The notes: a model not told the origin generated them from the sequence alone. Numbered from the stretch's first letter, positions 44,379 through 53,194 are shown. The stretch is DNA of 64,000 bases from Streptomyces sp. AV19 (GCF_015999245.1 NZ_JAEAMR010000004.1:136255-200254), one strand, 5' to 3'. Made by a program: numbers and translations.

Positions 44379-45265
44379 GCCGCCCGTCCCTGCGACCGCG
44401 CTGACAGGGCGGGGAAGAAGTCTGCCGGATCGCGCCCGGCCACCGGCCACCGGCCGGGAAGGGCGGGTTGCCGTGGCGCGCCCTCCGGCCGGAACAGCAG
44501 TTGGTAGAGCCGTGTCCCACGGGAGCCGAGCGGTGCGCACACCGAGACGGTGACCCACCCGGGGCCCAGTTCGGTGTGGTGCAGCGGTCGTTCGGCCCCG
44601 TCGGGATGGGCGTGGCCCGGCCGGATACTGGTGAACAGGTCCCGGGTCCTGGGGTCGGCCAGGCACTGGTCGGCCAGCGCGCGCAGGGTCCGGTTGTTGC
44701 CGGTCTGGGCGAGGGCCGCCCGCAGCTGGGGTGCGACCATCGGGGCCCAGCTGGTCTCCCAGTCGGTGAGCACCCTGTCGCGCGCGTCGTCGCTGAACAG
44801 CATCCAGTGCATGGTGTTGTGCGGGGCGAGCCGACCGGGGAAGATCGCGGCGAACGCCTCGTTGTAGGCGAGGACGTTCCACTCCAGGTCGCACAGGTAG
44901 GAAATGACCGGGAACGCGTTCATCATCTGCATCCAGTGGGCGGGCACGCTCACCTCGCCGTCCCTGGTGAGCGGGTACGGAGGCTGTTCCCCCCGGGCGT
45001 ACCCGTAGAAGACGACCCATTCCTCCTCCGTGAGACCCAGGATATCCGCAACATCCCGCAAATACTCGGGGGTTGGGTTGTCCAGGACCCCGCGCTCCAG
45101 CTTTCCGTACGTACCCGGGGCGCGGAGGAGCAGGTCGTCCATCTGGGCCTGTGTCAGCCCGGGGGACTTCCGGCCCCGGGGGTCCAGGCGTATCAGGCCG
45201 AGACTCTCGGGTTTGATGGCCGCCCGACGCTCGGTGAGCATCTGGCGCAGTACCTCCGCGTCCAT
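44282..45265 (-). CDS. MmyB-like XRE regulator B
   Basis: The 327-residue protein has an HTH (VLRQMLTERRAAIKPESLGLIRLDPRGRKSPGLTQAQMDDLLLRAPGTYGKLERG) and an MmyB ligand domain. That domain includes ISYLCDLEWNVLAYNEAFAAIFPGR, NTMHWMLFSDDARDRVLTDWETSWAPMVAPQLRAALAQ and RPLHHTELGPGWVTVSVCAPLGSRGTRLYQLLF. It is a paralogue of regulator A at 42416. A Pro/Ser/Gln-rich tail of about 55 residues after LFRPEG is antisense to the PKS 3' end. ATG 45265 has GGGAG 7 bases before. The two regulators bracket the PKS and may act together or oppositely. Confidence 0.86.
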   Translation of the reverse strand: MDAEVLRQMLTERRAAIKPESLGLIRLDPRGRKSPGLTQAQMDDLLLRAPGTYGKLERGVLDNPTPEYLRDVADILGLTEEEWVVFYGYARGEQPPYPLTRDGEVSVPAHWMQMMNAFPVISYLCDLEWNVLAYNEAFAAIFPGRLAPHNTMHWMLFSDDARDRVLTDWETSWAPMVAPQLRAALAQTGNNRTLRALADQCLADPRTRDLFTSIRPGHAHPDGAERPLHHTELGPGWVTVSVCAPLGSRGTRLYQLLFRPEGAPRQPALPGRWPVAGRDPADFFPALSARSQGRAAQSHQTPRQAAAKNPGPKAVSSPGAPGAGGSS

Positions 45266-45352
45266 GAGGTGACTCCCTTTCTACACCCGGGATTGCCGCT
45301 TTTCGAGGTGCTGGTGTCACCTGAAAAACGCCGGGCCGATGTTAGAGCGGTA

Positions 45353-45368
45353 CGTTCGAGAGCGAACG
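45353..45368. promoter_or_regulatory. CGTTCG-agag-CGAACG inverted repeat upstream of regulator B
   Basis: Six-base perfect arms lie around 4 bases, 88 bp before the regulator B start. A similar half (gttcg) occurs in the leader of regulator A (42273-42320), suggesting a shared target. No stronger promoter signal was identified. Confidence 0.35.
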
Positions 45369-45494
45369 GAGCGGGGTCGATTGTATTCGGGGAGTGATCC
45401 CGGTGCGGAATTCGGGGCGGAAAGGGGAGGCGGTGGCCAATTTATGCCCCCGCCGGCCCGTTGTGACGGCGGCCCGTACCAGCGACCGCCACCC

Positions 45495-46361
45495 TCACCC
45501 GTCCTCACGCAACAACCGCACATACACCACCGAGAACACCGCCCCCACCACCAGCAGAAGCAGCGCCACCGCCGTCCCGTAACCGATCAGCGACTTGAGG
45601 AACGCCTGGTCGTACATGAACACGGGCAGCGTCTGGCTGCGGTTGGCCGGGCCGCCGCGGGTCATGGACCAGATGAGGCCGAAAACCGACAGGGTCTGAA
45701 GGGTGTTGAGCATGAGGTTGGTGCCGATGGAGTGGCGGAGGAGGGGGAGCGTGATGTGGCGGAAGCGGCGGAGGCCTGTCGCGCCGTCCACCAGGGCCGC
45801 CTCGTGGACGTCCTGGGGGATCTCCGCGAGCGCGGCGGAGTAGACCAGCATGGAGAACGCCGTGCCGCGCCAGACGTTGGCGAGGGAGACGGCGAGCAGG
45901 GGGAGGGTGAACAGCCAGTTCTGGGGCGGGAGATGGAGCTGTTCCAGGATCGCGTTGAGCGTGCCGCGCCGGTGGAAGAAGGTGTAGAGGAGGAACCCCG
46001 CCACGATCTCGGGCAGCACCCATGCCGCGACCACCACCGACCCCGTCAGCGTCCGCACCGGGCGCGAGGCCCGGCGCATCAGCGCGGCCAGCGCGAAGCC
46101 CAGGGCGTTCTGGCCGACGATGGACGAGGCGACGGTGAAGACGACCGTGAGCACCACCGCGTTGCGGAAGTCCGCGTCGGCGAACGCGTGCCGGAAGTTG
46201 GCCAGGCCCACCCAGGACGCCGACGACTGCCCGGTCAGCCGGGTGTCGGTGAACGCGAGGAGCACGCACCACACGACCGGCCCGGCGAGGAAGAGGAGCA
46301 TCAGGACCGTCGCCGGGGCGAGAGGCAGCCAGCGCAGGGCGGCGGGGCGACGGCGGGTCAT
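45495..46361 (-). CDS. sugar ABC transporter permease, MalF type
   Basis: This 288-residue permease has six helices. The EAA loop is HEAALVDGATGLRRFRHITLPLLRHSIGTNL. The helix after it (LNTLQTLSVFGLIWSMTRGGPANRSQTLPVFMYDQAF) is typical of MalF-like permeases, as is the entry WLPLAPATVLMLLFLAGPVVWCVLLAF. The ATG overlaps the stop of the binding protein gene by 4 bases. The second permease expected right after it is instead at 37407-38243, 7.2 kb off, with unrelated genes between. Confidence 0.92.
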   Translation of the reverse strand: MTRRRPAALRWLPLAPATVLMLLFLAGPVVWCVLLAFTDTRLTGQSSASWVGLANFRHAFADADFRNAVVLTVVFTVASSIVGQNALGFALAALMRRASRPVRTLTGSVVVAAWVLPEIVAGFLLYTFFHRRGTLNAILEQLHLPPQNWLFTLPLLAVSLANVWRGTAFSMLVYSAALAEIPQDVHEAALVDGATGLRRFRHITLPLLRHSIGTNLMLNTLQTLSVFGLIWSMTRGGPANRSQTLPVFMYDQAFLKSLIGYGTAVALLLLVVGAVFSVVYVRLLREDG

Positions 46362-47728
46362 GACCCGGCCGCCCGCGCCGTGTCGGCGAAGGAGCGCAGC
46401 GCCTCGTCGTAGTCCCGCGCGGCCTCCGCCACGGACGCGTCCCCGGTGGCGACCGCCTCCGTCGCCTCCTGGATCGCCCCGGAGACCTGCGGGTAGACGG
46501 GCAGCGCCGGGCGGTGCCGGGTGTAGCGGACCAGGTCGGTGAAGAAGCCGATGCCCGGGACGTACGAGCGGTACGCGGGATCCGCCGCGACGTCGTCCCG
46601 CACCGCGATCTGGCCGTCCCGCACCGTCCACTCCAGCGCGTTGTGCCGCGACTGGAGGGTCTCGATCACCTGCCAGGCCAGGTCCGCCTTGCGGGAGCGG
46701 GCGCTGATCGCCCAGGTCCAGCCGCCGGAGAGGCTGACCCGGCCGGGGGCCGCGCCGTCCCGCGTGGGGAAGGCCGCCCGGCCCATCACCCGGTCCCAGC
46801 CGGGCCACGGCCGCGCGCCGTCGCGCGCCCAGAACTTGGGGAGCCAGCTGCCGTCCAGGGCGATGGCGAGCTTCCCCGAGGGCAGCCACTCGGCGGTGAC
46901 GCGGGTGCTCACGTTGGGGTCGAGCGCGTCGGCGGGCTCGGGCCCGAGCCTCTCGGCGTAGACGGTGCGGACGAAGCCGAGCGCGTCGCGGAAACCCCGG
47001 CTCCCCGTCAGCCACTTCTTCCGGCCCGGGTCGTAGAGCGGGTCCTTCCCCGTCCCGTACAGCAGCATCCCGAAGCCCTGCATCGACGTCGCCTCGCCGG
47101 GCCCCTTGCCCGTGTAGAGGTGGAAGGGGATCACCCCGGGCAGGCGCCGCTTGAGCGTACGGGCCGTGTCGAGGACGTCGTCCCAGGTGCGCGGCCGCCA
47201 GTCGGCGGGCAGCCCGGCCCGGGCGAAGAGCTCCTTGTTGAACCACAGGCCCCGGGTCTCGGTCCCGTCCGGCACGCCGTACGTCCGCCCGTCCCCGGCC
47301 CGCCCGAGCTCCTTCGCGGCGGGCAGGTAGCGGTCCCGGTCCTGCCACCCGGCCACCTTGTCGTCCAGCGGTCTCAAGTAGCCGCTGGTGACGTCGGAGT
47401 CGAGGACCGCCGAGTCCTCCCGGACGAGGTCGGGAGCCGTCCTCGGCGAGCGCATCATCTGCTGCACCTTGGTGGCGTAGTCGTTCTGGGACGCCTGGAC
47501 GGGCATCAACTTCAGCCGCTTGCCCGGGTGTTCACGCTCGAACTGCTTCTTGATCCCGCCCAGGTAGTCGTCCAGGACGCGGTACTTGTTGTCGGTGCTG
47601 CGCTGGTAGACGACCTTGACGGTGTCCGGGTCGCCGCCCGGATCCCCGCAGGCGGCGAGCGCGGCGGCGAGGAGAGCGACGGTCAGGGCGGTGGTCCCGG
47701 TGGTGCGGAACCAGGGGCGCACGGGCAC
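46358..47728 (-). CDS. sugar ABC transporter solute-binding lipoprotein
   Basis: This 456-residue protein has a lipobox LAAC with Cys27 (TALTVALLAAALAACGDPGGDPD). The mature part is a family 1 sugar-binding protein: VKVVYQRSTDNKYRVLDDYLGGIKKQFEREHPGKRLKLMPVQASQNDYATKVQQMM, GYLRPLDDKVAGW, and WAISARSRKADLAWQVIETLQS. It would capture a sugar or oligosaccharide outside the membrane. GTG 47728 has GGGAGG 5 bases before. The gene leads the operon with permease 45495. Confidence 0.92.
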   Translation of the reverse strand: MPVRPWFRTTGTTALTVALLAAALAACGDPGGDPDTVKVVYQRSTDNKYRVLDDYLGGIKKQFEREHPGKRLKLMPVQASQNDYATKVQQMMRSPRTAPDLVREDSAVLDSDVTSGYLRPLDDKVAGWQDRDRYLPAAKELGRAGDGRTYGVPDGTETRGLWFNKELFARAGLPADWRPRTWDDVLDTARTLKRRLPGVIPFHLYTGKGPGEATSMQGFGMLLYGTGKDPLYDPGRKKWLTGSRGFRDALGFVRTVYAERLGPEPADALDPNVSTRVTAEWLPSGKLAIALDGSWLPKFWARDGARPWPGWDRVMGRAAFPTRDGAAPGRVSLSGGWTWAISARSRKADLAWQVIETLQSRHNALEWTVRDGQIAVRDDVAADPAYRSYVPGIGFFTDLVRYTRHRPALPVYPQVSGAIQEATEAVATGDASVAEAARDYDEALRSFADTARAAGS

Positions 47729-47766
47729 GGCGACCTCCCACGGTCCGGAGCCTCGGTGGCACCGGA

Positions 47767-48477
47767 TTACGTTCCCTGCGCGCCGCCCGGGCGAACTCCG
47801 GTGAGCCAGCGGTACCGCAACTCCGGCCGGCCCACCTGTCCGTACTGCGGCGCCCGCGCCGCCCGTCCCGTGGTCACCAGGTGTTCCAGGTAACGCCGGG
47901 CCGTGATGCGGGAGATGCCCACGGCGGTGCCGGCCGGGCCGGCGGCGATGCCGGCGGGGCCCGCCGCGCGCAGGGTGTCGGTGATCGCGGCGAGGGTGTC
48001 CGTGCTCAGGCCCTTGGGGAGGGACGCGGGGCGGGGGGCGCGGAGGGCGGCCAGGGCGCGGTCGACCTCGTCCTGGCCGCTGGCCTCGCCCGCGGCGGCG
48101 CGGAACTCGGCGTAGCGGACGAGGCGGTCGCGCAGCGTGGTGAAGGTGAAGGGTTTGAGGACGTACTGGACGACGCCGAGCGAGACGCCCTCGCGGACGA
48201 CGGTCAGGTCCCGGGCGGAGGTCACGGCGATCACGTCCGCGGTGTGCCCGGCGGAGCGCAGGGAGCGGAGCAGGCGCAGGCCGTGGCCGTCGGGGAGGTA
48301 GAGGTCGAGGAGCAGGAGGTCGGCGGGGGAGCGGGCGAGGAACTTCGAGGCGTCGCCCACCGAGTGCGCCACGCCCACGGTGGTGAAGCCCGGCACCCGG
48401 CCGACGTAGAGGGCGTGGGCGTCGGCGGCCACGGGGTCGTCCTCGACGACCAGGACCCGGATCGGGGACGGCGTCAC
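47767..48477 (-). CDS. response regulator, CitB/DctR family
   Basis: This 236-residue regulator has a receiver domain with acidic pair EDD, phosphoacceptor Asp in LLLLDLYLPDG, and Lys in YVLKPFTF. The C-terminal domain has a winged-type HTH (ALRAAGPAGIAAGPAGTAVGISRITARRYLEHLVTTGRAARAPQYGQVGRPELRYRW). This matches the CitB/DcuR family. GTG 48477 overlaps the sensor kinase stop, so the two are co-translated. Output probably includes the divergent dicarboxylate symporter gene 2 kb away. Confidence 0.92.
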   Translation of the reverse strand: MTPSPIRVLVVEDDPVAADAHALYVGRVPGFTTVGVAHSVGDASKFLARSPADLLLLDLYLPDGHGLRLLRSLRSAGHTADVIAVTSARDLTVVREGVSLGVVQYVLKPFTFTTLRDRLVRYAEFRAAAGEASGQDEVDRALAALRAPRPASLPKGLSTDTLAAITDTLRAAGPAGIAAGPAGTAVGISRITARRYLEHLVTTGRAARAPQYGQVGRPELRYRWLTGVRPGGAQGT

Positions 48478-50129
48478 GCACTGCCTCCCCGGAGCGGGAG
48501 GAGGACGGTGAACTCGGCGCCGCCCAGGGGGGACCGGGCCACCGTGACCGTTCCGCCGTTGCGGACGGCCGCCTGCCGGACCAGCGCCAGGCCCAGGCCG
48601 CGGCCGTGCGGCGGGGCAGGGGAGCGGGCGGCCTCGGTGGCCTTGGTGGACCAGCCGCGTCGGAAGATCTCGTCCACCGCCCCCGGGGCGAGGCCCGGGC
48701 CGGAGTCGCCGACGCGCAGCAGCAGGTCGTCGTCGCCGTCCGGGCGGATGGTGACGGCGACGCGGGCGTCCGCGCCGGAGCGGTGGCCGTCGGGCCGCGG
48801 GCCCGCCGCGTCCACGGCGTTGTCGATGAGGTTGCCGAGCACGGTGACCAGGTCGCGGGTGGGCAGGGCCGGCGGCAGCAGGCCGTCGTCGAGGTGGGTG
48901 TCGGCGGTGAGCAGCAGGTCCACGCCGCGCTCGGCGGCGTGCGCGGCCTTGCCGAGGAGGAGGGCGGCGAGGACGGGCTCGGCGACGGCGGCCACGACCT
49001 CGTCGGTGAGGGCCTGGGCGAGCTCGAGTTCGGCGGTGGCGAAGCCGACGGCCTCGTCGGTGCGGCCCAGTTCGATCAGGGAGACGACGGTGTGCAGCCG
49101 GTTGGCGGCCTCGTGCGCCTGGGAGCGCAGGGCCTCCGCGAAGCCGCGCACGGAGTCCAGTTCACCGGAGAGCGCGGTGAGTTCGGTGTGGTCCCTGAGG
49201 GTGACCACGGTGCCGCGCCGCTCTCCGCCGGAGACCGGTGAGGTGTTGACGACCAGGGTCCGCTCGGCGGTCAGGTGCACCTCGTCCACCCGCCGCTCGG
49301 GCGCCAGCAGGGCCCGGGTGAGGGACGGGGGCAGGCCCAGGCCGGCGACGGGCCGGCCGACGACGTCCGTGCCGCGCAGGCCGAGCAGTTCGCGTCCGCC
49401 GTCGTTGACGAGCGCCACCCGCCGCTGCCCGTCCAGCATCAACAGCCCCTCGCGCACCGCGTGCAGGGCGGCCTGGTGGTAGTCGTGCATCCGCGCCAGC
49501 TCCGCCGCGTTCATCCCGTGGGTGTGCCGGCGCAGCCGCGCGTTGAGGAGGTACGTTCCGGCACCGCCGACGGCGAGGACGGCCAGCGCCACGCCCAGCA
49601 GCGCGACGACCTGCCGGCGGATCTGCGCGCTGATGGTGTCCACCGTGATGCCCGCGCTGACCAGTGCGGTGACCCGGCCGTCCGGCTCCCGGACGGGGGC
49701 GACGGCGCGGACGGAGGGGCCGAGCGTGCCGGTGTACGTCTCCGAGAACACCCGCCTCCGCAGCGCCGGGCCGGTGTGGCCGAGGAACGTCTCGCCGATC
49801 CGGGCCGGGTCCGGGTGCGTCCAGCGGATGCCCCGCGGGCTCATGATCGTGACGAAGTCGACGCCGGTGTCGTGCCGGACCCGCTCGGCGTACGGCTGGA
49901 GTTCGCCCGCCGGGTCCGGGGCGCGGACCGCCGAGCGGACCGCGGGGGACGCGGCCACGGCGGTCGCGGCCGCGGTCACCTCGCGGCGCGCCGCCTTCTC
50001 GGCCTCGGCCCGGTCGGAGAGGTAGGCGAACGCCGCGCACCCCGCCACGACGGCGGCCACCAGCACGATCTGCACGGCGAAGAGCTGACCGGCCAGACTG
50101 CGGGGGCGGGGGAGTCGGGGTGGGCGCAT
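48474..50129 (-). CDS. sensor histidine kinase, CitA/DcuS family
   Basis: This 551-residue kinase begins with a first helix (LAGQLFAVQIVLVAAVVAGCAAFAYL). The extracytoplasmic sensor of about 130 residues is PAS/Cache-like (YAERVRHDTGVDFVTIMSPRGIRWTHPDPARIGETF). The second helix is VVALLGVALAVLAVGGAGTYLL, and a cytoplasmic PAS follows. The phosphoacceptor stretch is RSQAHEAANRLHTVVSLIELG, the HATPase N box LGNLIDNAVDAAG, the G1 box RVGDSGPGL and the G2 box HGRGLGLALVRQAA. CitA/DcuS kinases sense C4-dicarboxylates or citrate, matching the DctA gene alongside. ATG 50129 is chosen; its ribosome site is weak. Confidence 0.92.
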   Translation of the reverse strand: MRPPRLPRPRSLAGQLFAVQIVLVAAVVAGCAAFAYLSDRAEAEKAARREVTAAATAVAASPAVRSAVRAPDPAGELQPYAERVRHDTGVDFVTIMSPRGIRWTHPDPARIGETFLGHTGPALRRRVFSETYTGTLGPSVRAVAPVREPDGRVTALVSAGITVDTISAQIRRQVVALLGVALAVLAVGGAGTYLLNARLRRHTHGMNAAELARMHDYHQAALHAVREGLLMLDGQRRVALVNDGGRELLGLRGTDVVGRPVAGLGLPPSLTRALLAPERRVDEVHLTAERTLVVNTSPVSGGERRGTVVTLRDHTELTALSGELDSVRGFAEALRSQAHEAANRLHTVVSLIELGRTDEAVGFATAELELAQALTDEVVAAVAEPVLAALLLGKAAHAAERGVDLLLTADTHLDDGLLPPALPTRDLVTVLGNLIDNAVDAAGPRPDGHRSGADARVAVTIRPDGDDDLLLRVGDSGPGLAPGAVDEIFRRGWSTKATEAARSPAPPHGRGLGLALVRQAAVRNGGTVTVARSPLGGAEFTVLLPLRGGSA

Positions 50130-50166
50130 GGGCGACAGTGTCCCCCGGGCCCTCGCCGTGAACGTA

Positions 50167-50205
50167 ATGCACGCAAGGGTGACCGCGGTCACAGGGGACG
50201 TGCAT
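50167..50205. promoter_or_regulatory. nested palindrome between the kinase and the dicarboxylate symporter
   Basis: The centre gtgaccgcggtcac (50179-50192) is a perfect 14-bp palindrome. It is flanked by arms atgcacg (50167-50173) and cgtgcat (50199-50205). It is the only strong symmetric element in the 186-bp spacer between the divergent genes. It fits the operator of the response regulator. Confidence 0.5.
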
Positions 50206-50315
50206 AGTCTCCGGGACCCCCGCGCGTCGGGGCCCGGCTCGTCGGGAGAGCGGGTCCGGAGGCGTACGGGGGCCGTGAACCACGAGCCGTGAGCCGCGAA
50301 CCGAGGAGCCCCCCC

Positions 50316-51674
50316 ATGACCGATCAGTCGTCGTCCCCGCCCGCCCGGCGGGACCGCACCCACTACCTCTACCTCGCGGTCATCGGGGCGGTGCTCGCGG
50401 GCGTCGCGCTGGGCTTCGCCGCGCCCGGGGTGGCCGTCGAACTCAAGCCGCTGGGCACCGGCTTCGTGAACCTGATCAAGATGATGATCTCGCCCGTCAT
50501 CTTCTGCACGATCGTGCTGGGCATCGGTTCCGTGCGCAAGGCCGCCAAGGTCGGCGCGGTGGGCGGGCTCGCGCTGGGCTACTTCCTGCTGATGTCCACC
50601 GTCGCGCTGGCCATCGGCCTGCTCGTCGGCAACGTCCTGGAGCCGGGCAGCGGCCTGCACCTGACCGACGCCGTGCGGCACGCGGGCGAGAAGCAGGCGG
50701 AGGGGGCGCACGAGTCGACGACCGCGTTCCTGCTCGGCATCATCCCCAAGACGCTGGTCTCCGCCTTCACCGGCGGGGAGGTGCTCCAGACGCTGCTGGT
50801 CGCCCTGCTCGCGGGCTTCGCCCTGCAGGCGATGGGCCCGGCGGGCGAACCGGTGCTGCGCGGCATCGGCCACCTCCAGAAGCTGGTCTTCCGCATCCTG
50901 TCCATGATCATGTGGGCGGCGCCGGTGGGCGCGTTCGGCGCCATCGCCGCGCTCGTCGGGGCGACCGGCGTCGACGCGCTGAAGTCGCTGGCCGTCATCA
51001 TGATCGGCTTCTACGTGACCTGTCTGCTGTTCGTGGTGGTCGTGCTGGGGGCGTTGCTGCGCCTGGTGGCCGGGGTGAACATCTTCGCGCTGCTGAAGTA
51101 CCTGGGCCGCGAGTTCCTGCTGATCCTGTCCACATCATCGTCGGAGTCCGCGCTGCCGCGGCTCATCGCGAAGATGGAGCACCTGGGCGTCAGCCGCCCT
51201 GTCGTCGGCATCACGGTGCCGACCGGCTACTCCTTCAACCTGGACGGCACGGCCATCTACCTCACCATGTCCTCGCTGTTCATCGCCGAGGCGCTGGACA
51301 AGCCGCTCAGTCTGGGCCAGCAGGTCTCGCTGCTGCTGTTCATGATCGTCGCCTCGAAGGGCGCGGCGGGCGTGACGGGCGCCGGGCTGGCGACGCTCGC
51401 CGGCGGCCTCCAGTCCCACCGCCCCGAACTCGTGGACGGCGTCGGCCTGATCGTCGGCATCGACCGCTTCATGAGCGAGGCCCGCGCGATGACCAACTTC
51501 GCGGGCAACGCGGTGGCGGCGGTGCTCATCGGCACGTGGACGAAGGAGATCGACCGGGCGCGGGTGGACGAAGTCCTGGCCGGGCGCCTGCCGTTCGACG
51601 AGGCGACGCTGGCGGCGGACGGGCACGGGCCCGCGCCGGCGGTGGCGGACGCGAAGGAGCCGGCGGGGGTCTGA
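50316..51674 (+). CDS. dctA: C4-dicarboxylate/H+ (Na+) symporter DctA
   Basis: This 452-residue transporter is of the DAACS/SDF family. Motifs seen are FVNLIKMMISPVIFCTIVLGI, the serine-rich hairpin STSSSESALPRLIAKM, GYSFNLDGTAIYLTMSSLFIAEAL and SKGAAGVTGAGLATLAGGL. The final GLIVGIDRFMSEARAMTNFAGNAVAAVLIG completes it. It would import succinate, fumarate, malate or aspartate. ATG 50316 has GAGGAG 7 bases before. It is divergent from the sensor kinase pair that probably switches it on. Confidence 0.94.
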   Translation: MTDQSSSPPARRDRTHYLYLAVIGAVLAGVALGFAAPGVAVELKPLGTGFVNLIKMMISPVIFCTIVLGIGSVRKAAKVGAVGGLALGYFLLMSTVALAIGLLVGNVLEPGSGLHLTDAVRHAGEKQAEGAHESTTAFLLGIIPKTLVSAFTGGEVLQTLLVALLAGFALQAMGPAGEPVLRGIGHLQKLVFRILSMIMWAAPVGAFGAIAALVGATGVDALKSLAVIMIGFYVTCLLFVVVVLGALLRLVAGVNIFALLKYLGREFLLILSTSSSESALPRLIAKMEHLGVSRPVVGITVPTGYSFNLDGTAIYLTMSSLFIAEALDKPLSLGQQVSLLLFMIVASKGAAGVTGAGLATLAGGLQSHRPELVDGVGLIVGIDRFMSEARAMTNFAGNAVAAVLIGTWTKEIDRARVDEVLAGRLPFDEATLAADGHGPAPAVADAKEPAGV

Positions 51675-51718
51675 GGCCGTCCGACGCCCATGCCCGGCCT
51701 TGCGCCCTGGATCGACGG

Positions 51719-51734
51719 GCGTCAATATAGACGC
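51719..51734. promoter_or_regulatory. ars operator, gcgtc-aatata-gacgc
   Basis: Five-base perfect arms around a 6-base AT-rich centre end one base before the arsR ATG. The centre TCAATATAGAC resembles the TATA-like core bound by ArsR repressors. It probably covers the -10 region. Confidence 0.6.
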
Positions 51735-52106
51735 ATGTCGAATCAGGGATTGACGGTGCTCGGGCAGGGCGACGGTGACGGCTGCTGCCCCGGCCTGCTG
51801 ACCGCCCCGCTGGACGAGGACCGGGCGGCCGAACTGGCCAGGGTCTTCAAGGCCCTGGGCGACCCCGTCCGGCTGCGGCTGCTGTCGATGATCGCGTCCC
51901 GGGCCGGCGGCGAGGTGTGCGTCTGCGACCTCACCCCGGCCTTCGACCTGTCCCAGCCGACGATCTCCCACCACCTCAAGCTGCTGCGCGAGGCCGGGCT
52001 GATCGCCTCCGAGCGGCGCGGGACGTGGGTGTACTACCGGCCGCTGCCGGAGATGACCGACCGGCTCGCCGCCGTCCTCACCCGCCCCGCCGAGGTGCCT
52101 TCGTGA
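51735..52106 (+). CDS. arsR: ArsR family arsenic repressor
   Basis: This 123-residue winged-helix repressor has the metal-binding helix segment EVCVCDLTPAFDLSQPTISHHLKLLREAGLIASERRGTWVYYRP. The ELCVCDL-type pair of Cys in EVCVCDL is the As(III)/Sb(III) site. A further CC pair lies near the N-terminus (DGCCPGLL). It represses the operon until As(III) binds. The stop overlaps the next GTG by 3 bases (GTGA). ATG 51735 follows the operator. Confidence 0.94.
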   Translation: MSNQGLTVLGQGDGDGCCPGLLTAPLDEDRAAELARVFKALGDPVRLRLLSMIASRAGGEVCVCDLTPAFDLSQPTISHHLKLLREAGLIASERRGTWVYYRPLPEMTDRLAAVLTRPAEVPS

Positions 52107-53194
52107 GCCCCCGGGCGGGCGGCGGTGGTCCGGTGGCGGCCCGCCTCTCCTTCCTCGACCGCTGGCTCGCGGTGTGGATCCTCGCCGCGATGGCCGCCGG
52201 CCTCGGCCTGGGCCGGCTCGTCCCCGGGCTGGGCGACGCGCTGGCGGGCGTCACCGTCACCGGCGTCTCGCTGCCCATCGCGCTGGGCCTGCTGGTGATG
52301 ATGTACCCGGTGCTGGCCAAGGTCCGCTACGACCGCCTCGACGCCGTCACCCGCGACCGCCGGCTGCTGATCCCCTCGCTGGTGCTCAACTGGGTTGTCG
52401 GTCCGGCGGTGATGTTCGCGCTCGCCTGGCTGTTCCTGCCGGACCTGCCCGAGTACCGCACGGGACTGATCGTCGTCGGGCTGGCCCGCTGCATCGCCAT
52501 GGTGATCATCTGGAACGACCTGGCCCGCGGCGACCGGGAGGCGGCGGCCGTCCTGGTGGCGCTCAACAGCGTCTTCCAGGTGATCGCGTTCTCCGCGCTC
52601 GGCTGGTTCTACCTCTCCGTCCTGCCCGGGTGGCTGGGCCTGGCGACCACCGGACTGGACGTGTCCGTGTGGGAGATCGCCCGCAGCGTCCTGGTCTTCC
52701 TGGGCATCCCGCTCGCCGCCGGGTTCCTCACCCGCCGCCTCGGCGAGCGGGCCAGGGGCCGCGCCTGGTACGAGTCCGTGCTGCTGCCGCGCGTGGGGCC
52801 GTTCGCCCTGTACGGGCTGCTGTTCACGATCGTCGTGCTCTTCGCGCTGCAGGGCGACGCGATCACGTCCCGTCCGCTGGACGTCGTACGGATCGCGCTG
52901 CCGCTGCTGGTCTACTTCGCCGTCATGTGGGCCGGGTCCATGGCCCTCGGCCGGGCGGCCGGACTCGACCACGCGCGGACGACGACGCTGGCGTTCACCG
53001 CCGCGGGCAACAACTTCGAGCTGGCCATCGCCGTCGCGATCGCCACCTTCGGGGCGTCCTCGGGGCAGGCGCTGGCGGGGGTCGTCGGCCCCCTCATCGA
53101 AGTCCCCGTCCTCATCGGCCTGGTGCACGTCGCGCTGGCCTCCCGAGCCCGCTTCCCCTCGCCCCTGGCTCCGGAAGGATCCGCAGGTGTCTGA
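52103..53194 (+). CDS. acr3: arsenite efflux transporter, ACR3 family
   Basis: This 363-residue membrane protein of about ten helices has the ACR3 motif with conserved Cys, GLARCIAMVIIWNDLARGD. The later helix motif is FTAAGNNFELAIAVAIATFGASSGQALAGVVGPLIEVPVLIGLV. It exports arsenite by proton antiport. The start is GTG 52103, overlapping the arsR stop. The stop overlaps the arsC GTG by 8 bases, so the three genes form one operon. Confidence 0.95.
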   Translation: MSPRAGGGGPVAARLSFLDRWLAVWILAAMAAGLGLGRLVPGLGDALAGVTVTGVSLPIALGLLVMMYPVLAKVRYDRLDAVTRDRRLLIPSLVLNWVVGPAVMFALAWLFLPDLPEYRTGLIVVGLARCIAMVIIWNDLARGDREAAAVLVALNSVFQVIAFSALGWFYLSVLPGWLGLATTGLDVSVWEIARSVLVFLGIPLAAGFLTRRLGERARGRAWYESVLLPRVGPFALYGLLFTIVVLFALQGDAITSRPLDVVRIALPLLVYFAVMWAGSMALGRAAGLDHARTTTLAFTAAGNNFELAIAVAIATFGASSGQALAGVVGPLIEVPVLIGLVHVALASRARFPSPLAPEGSAGV

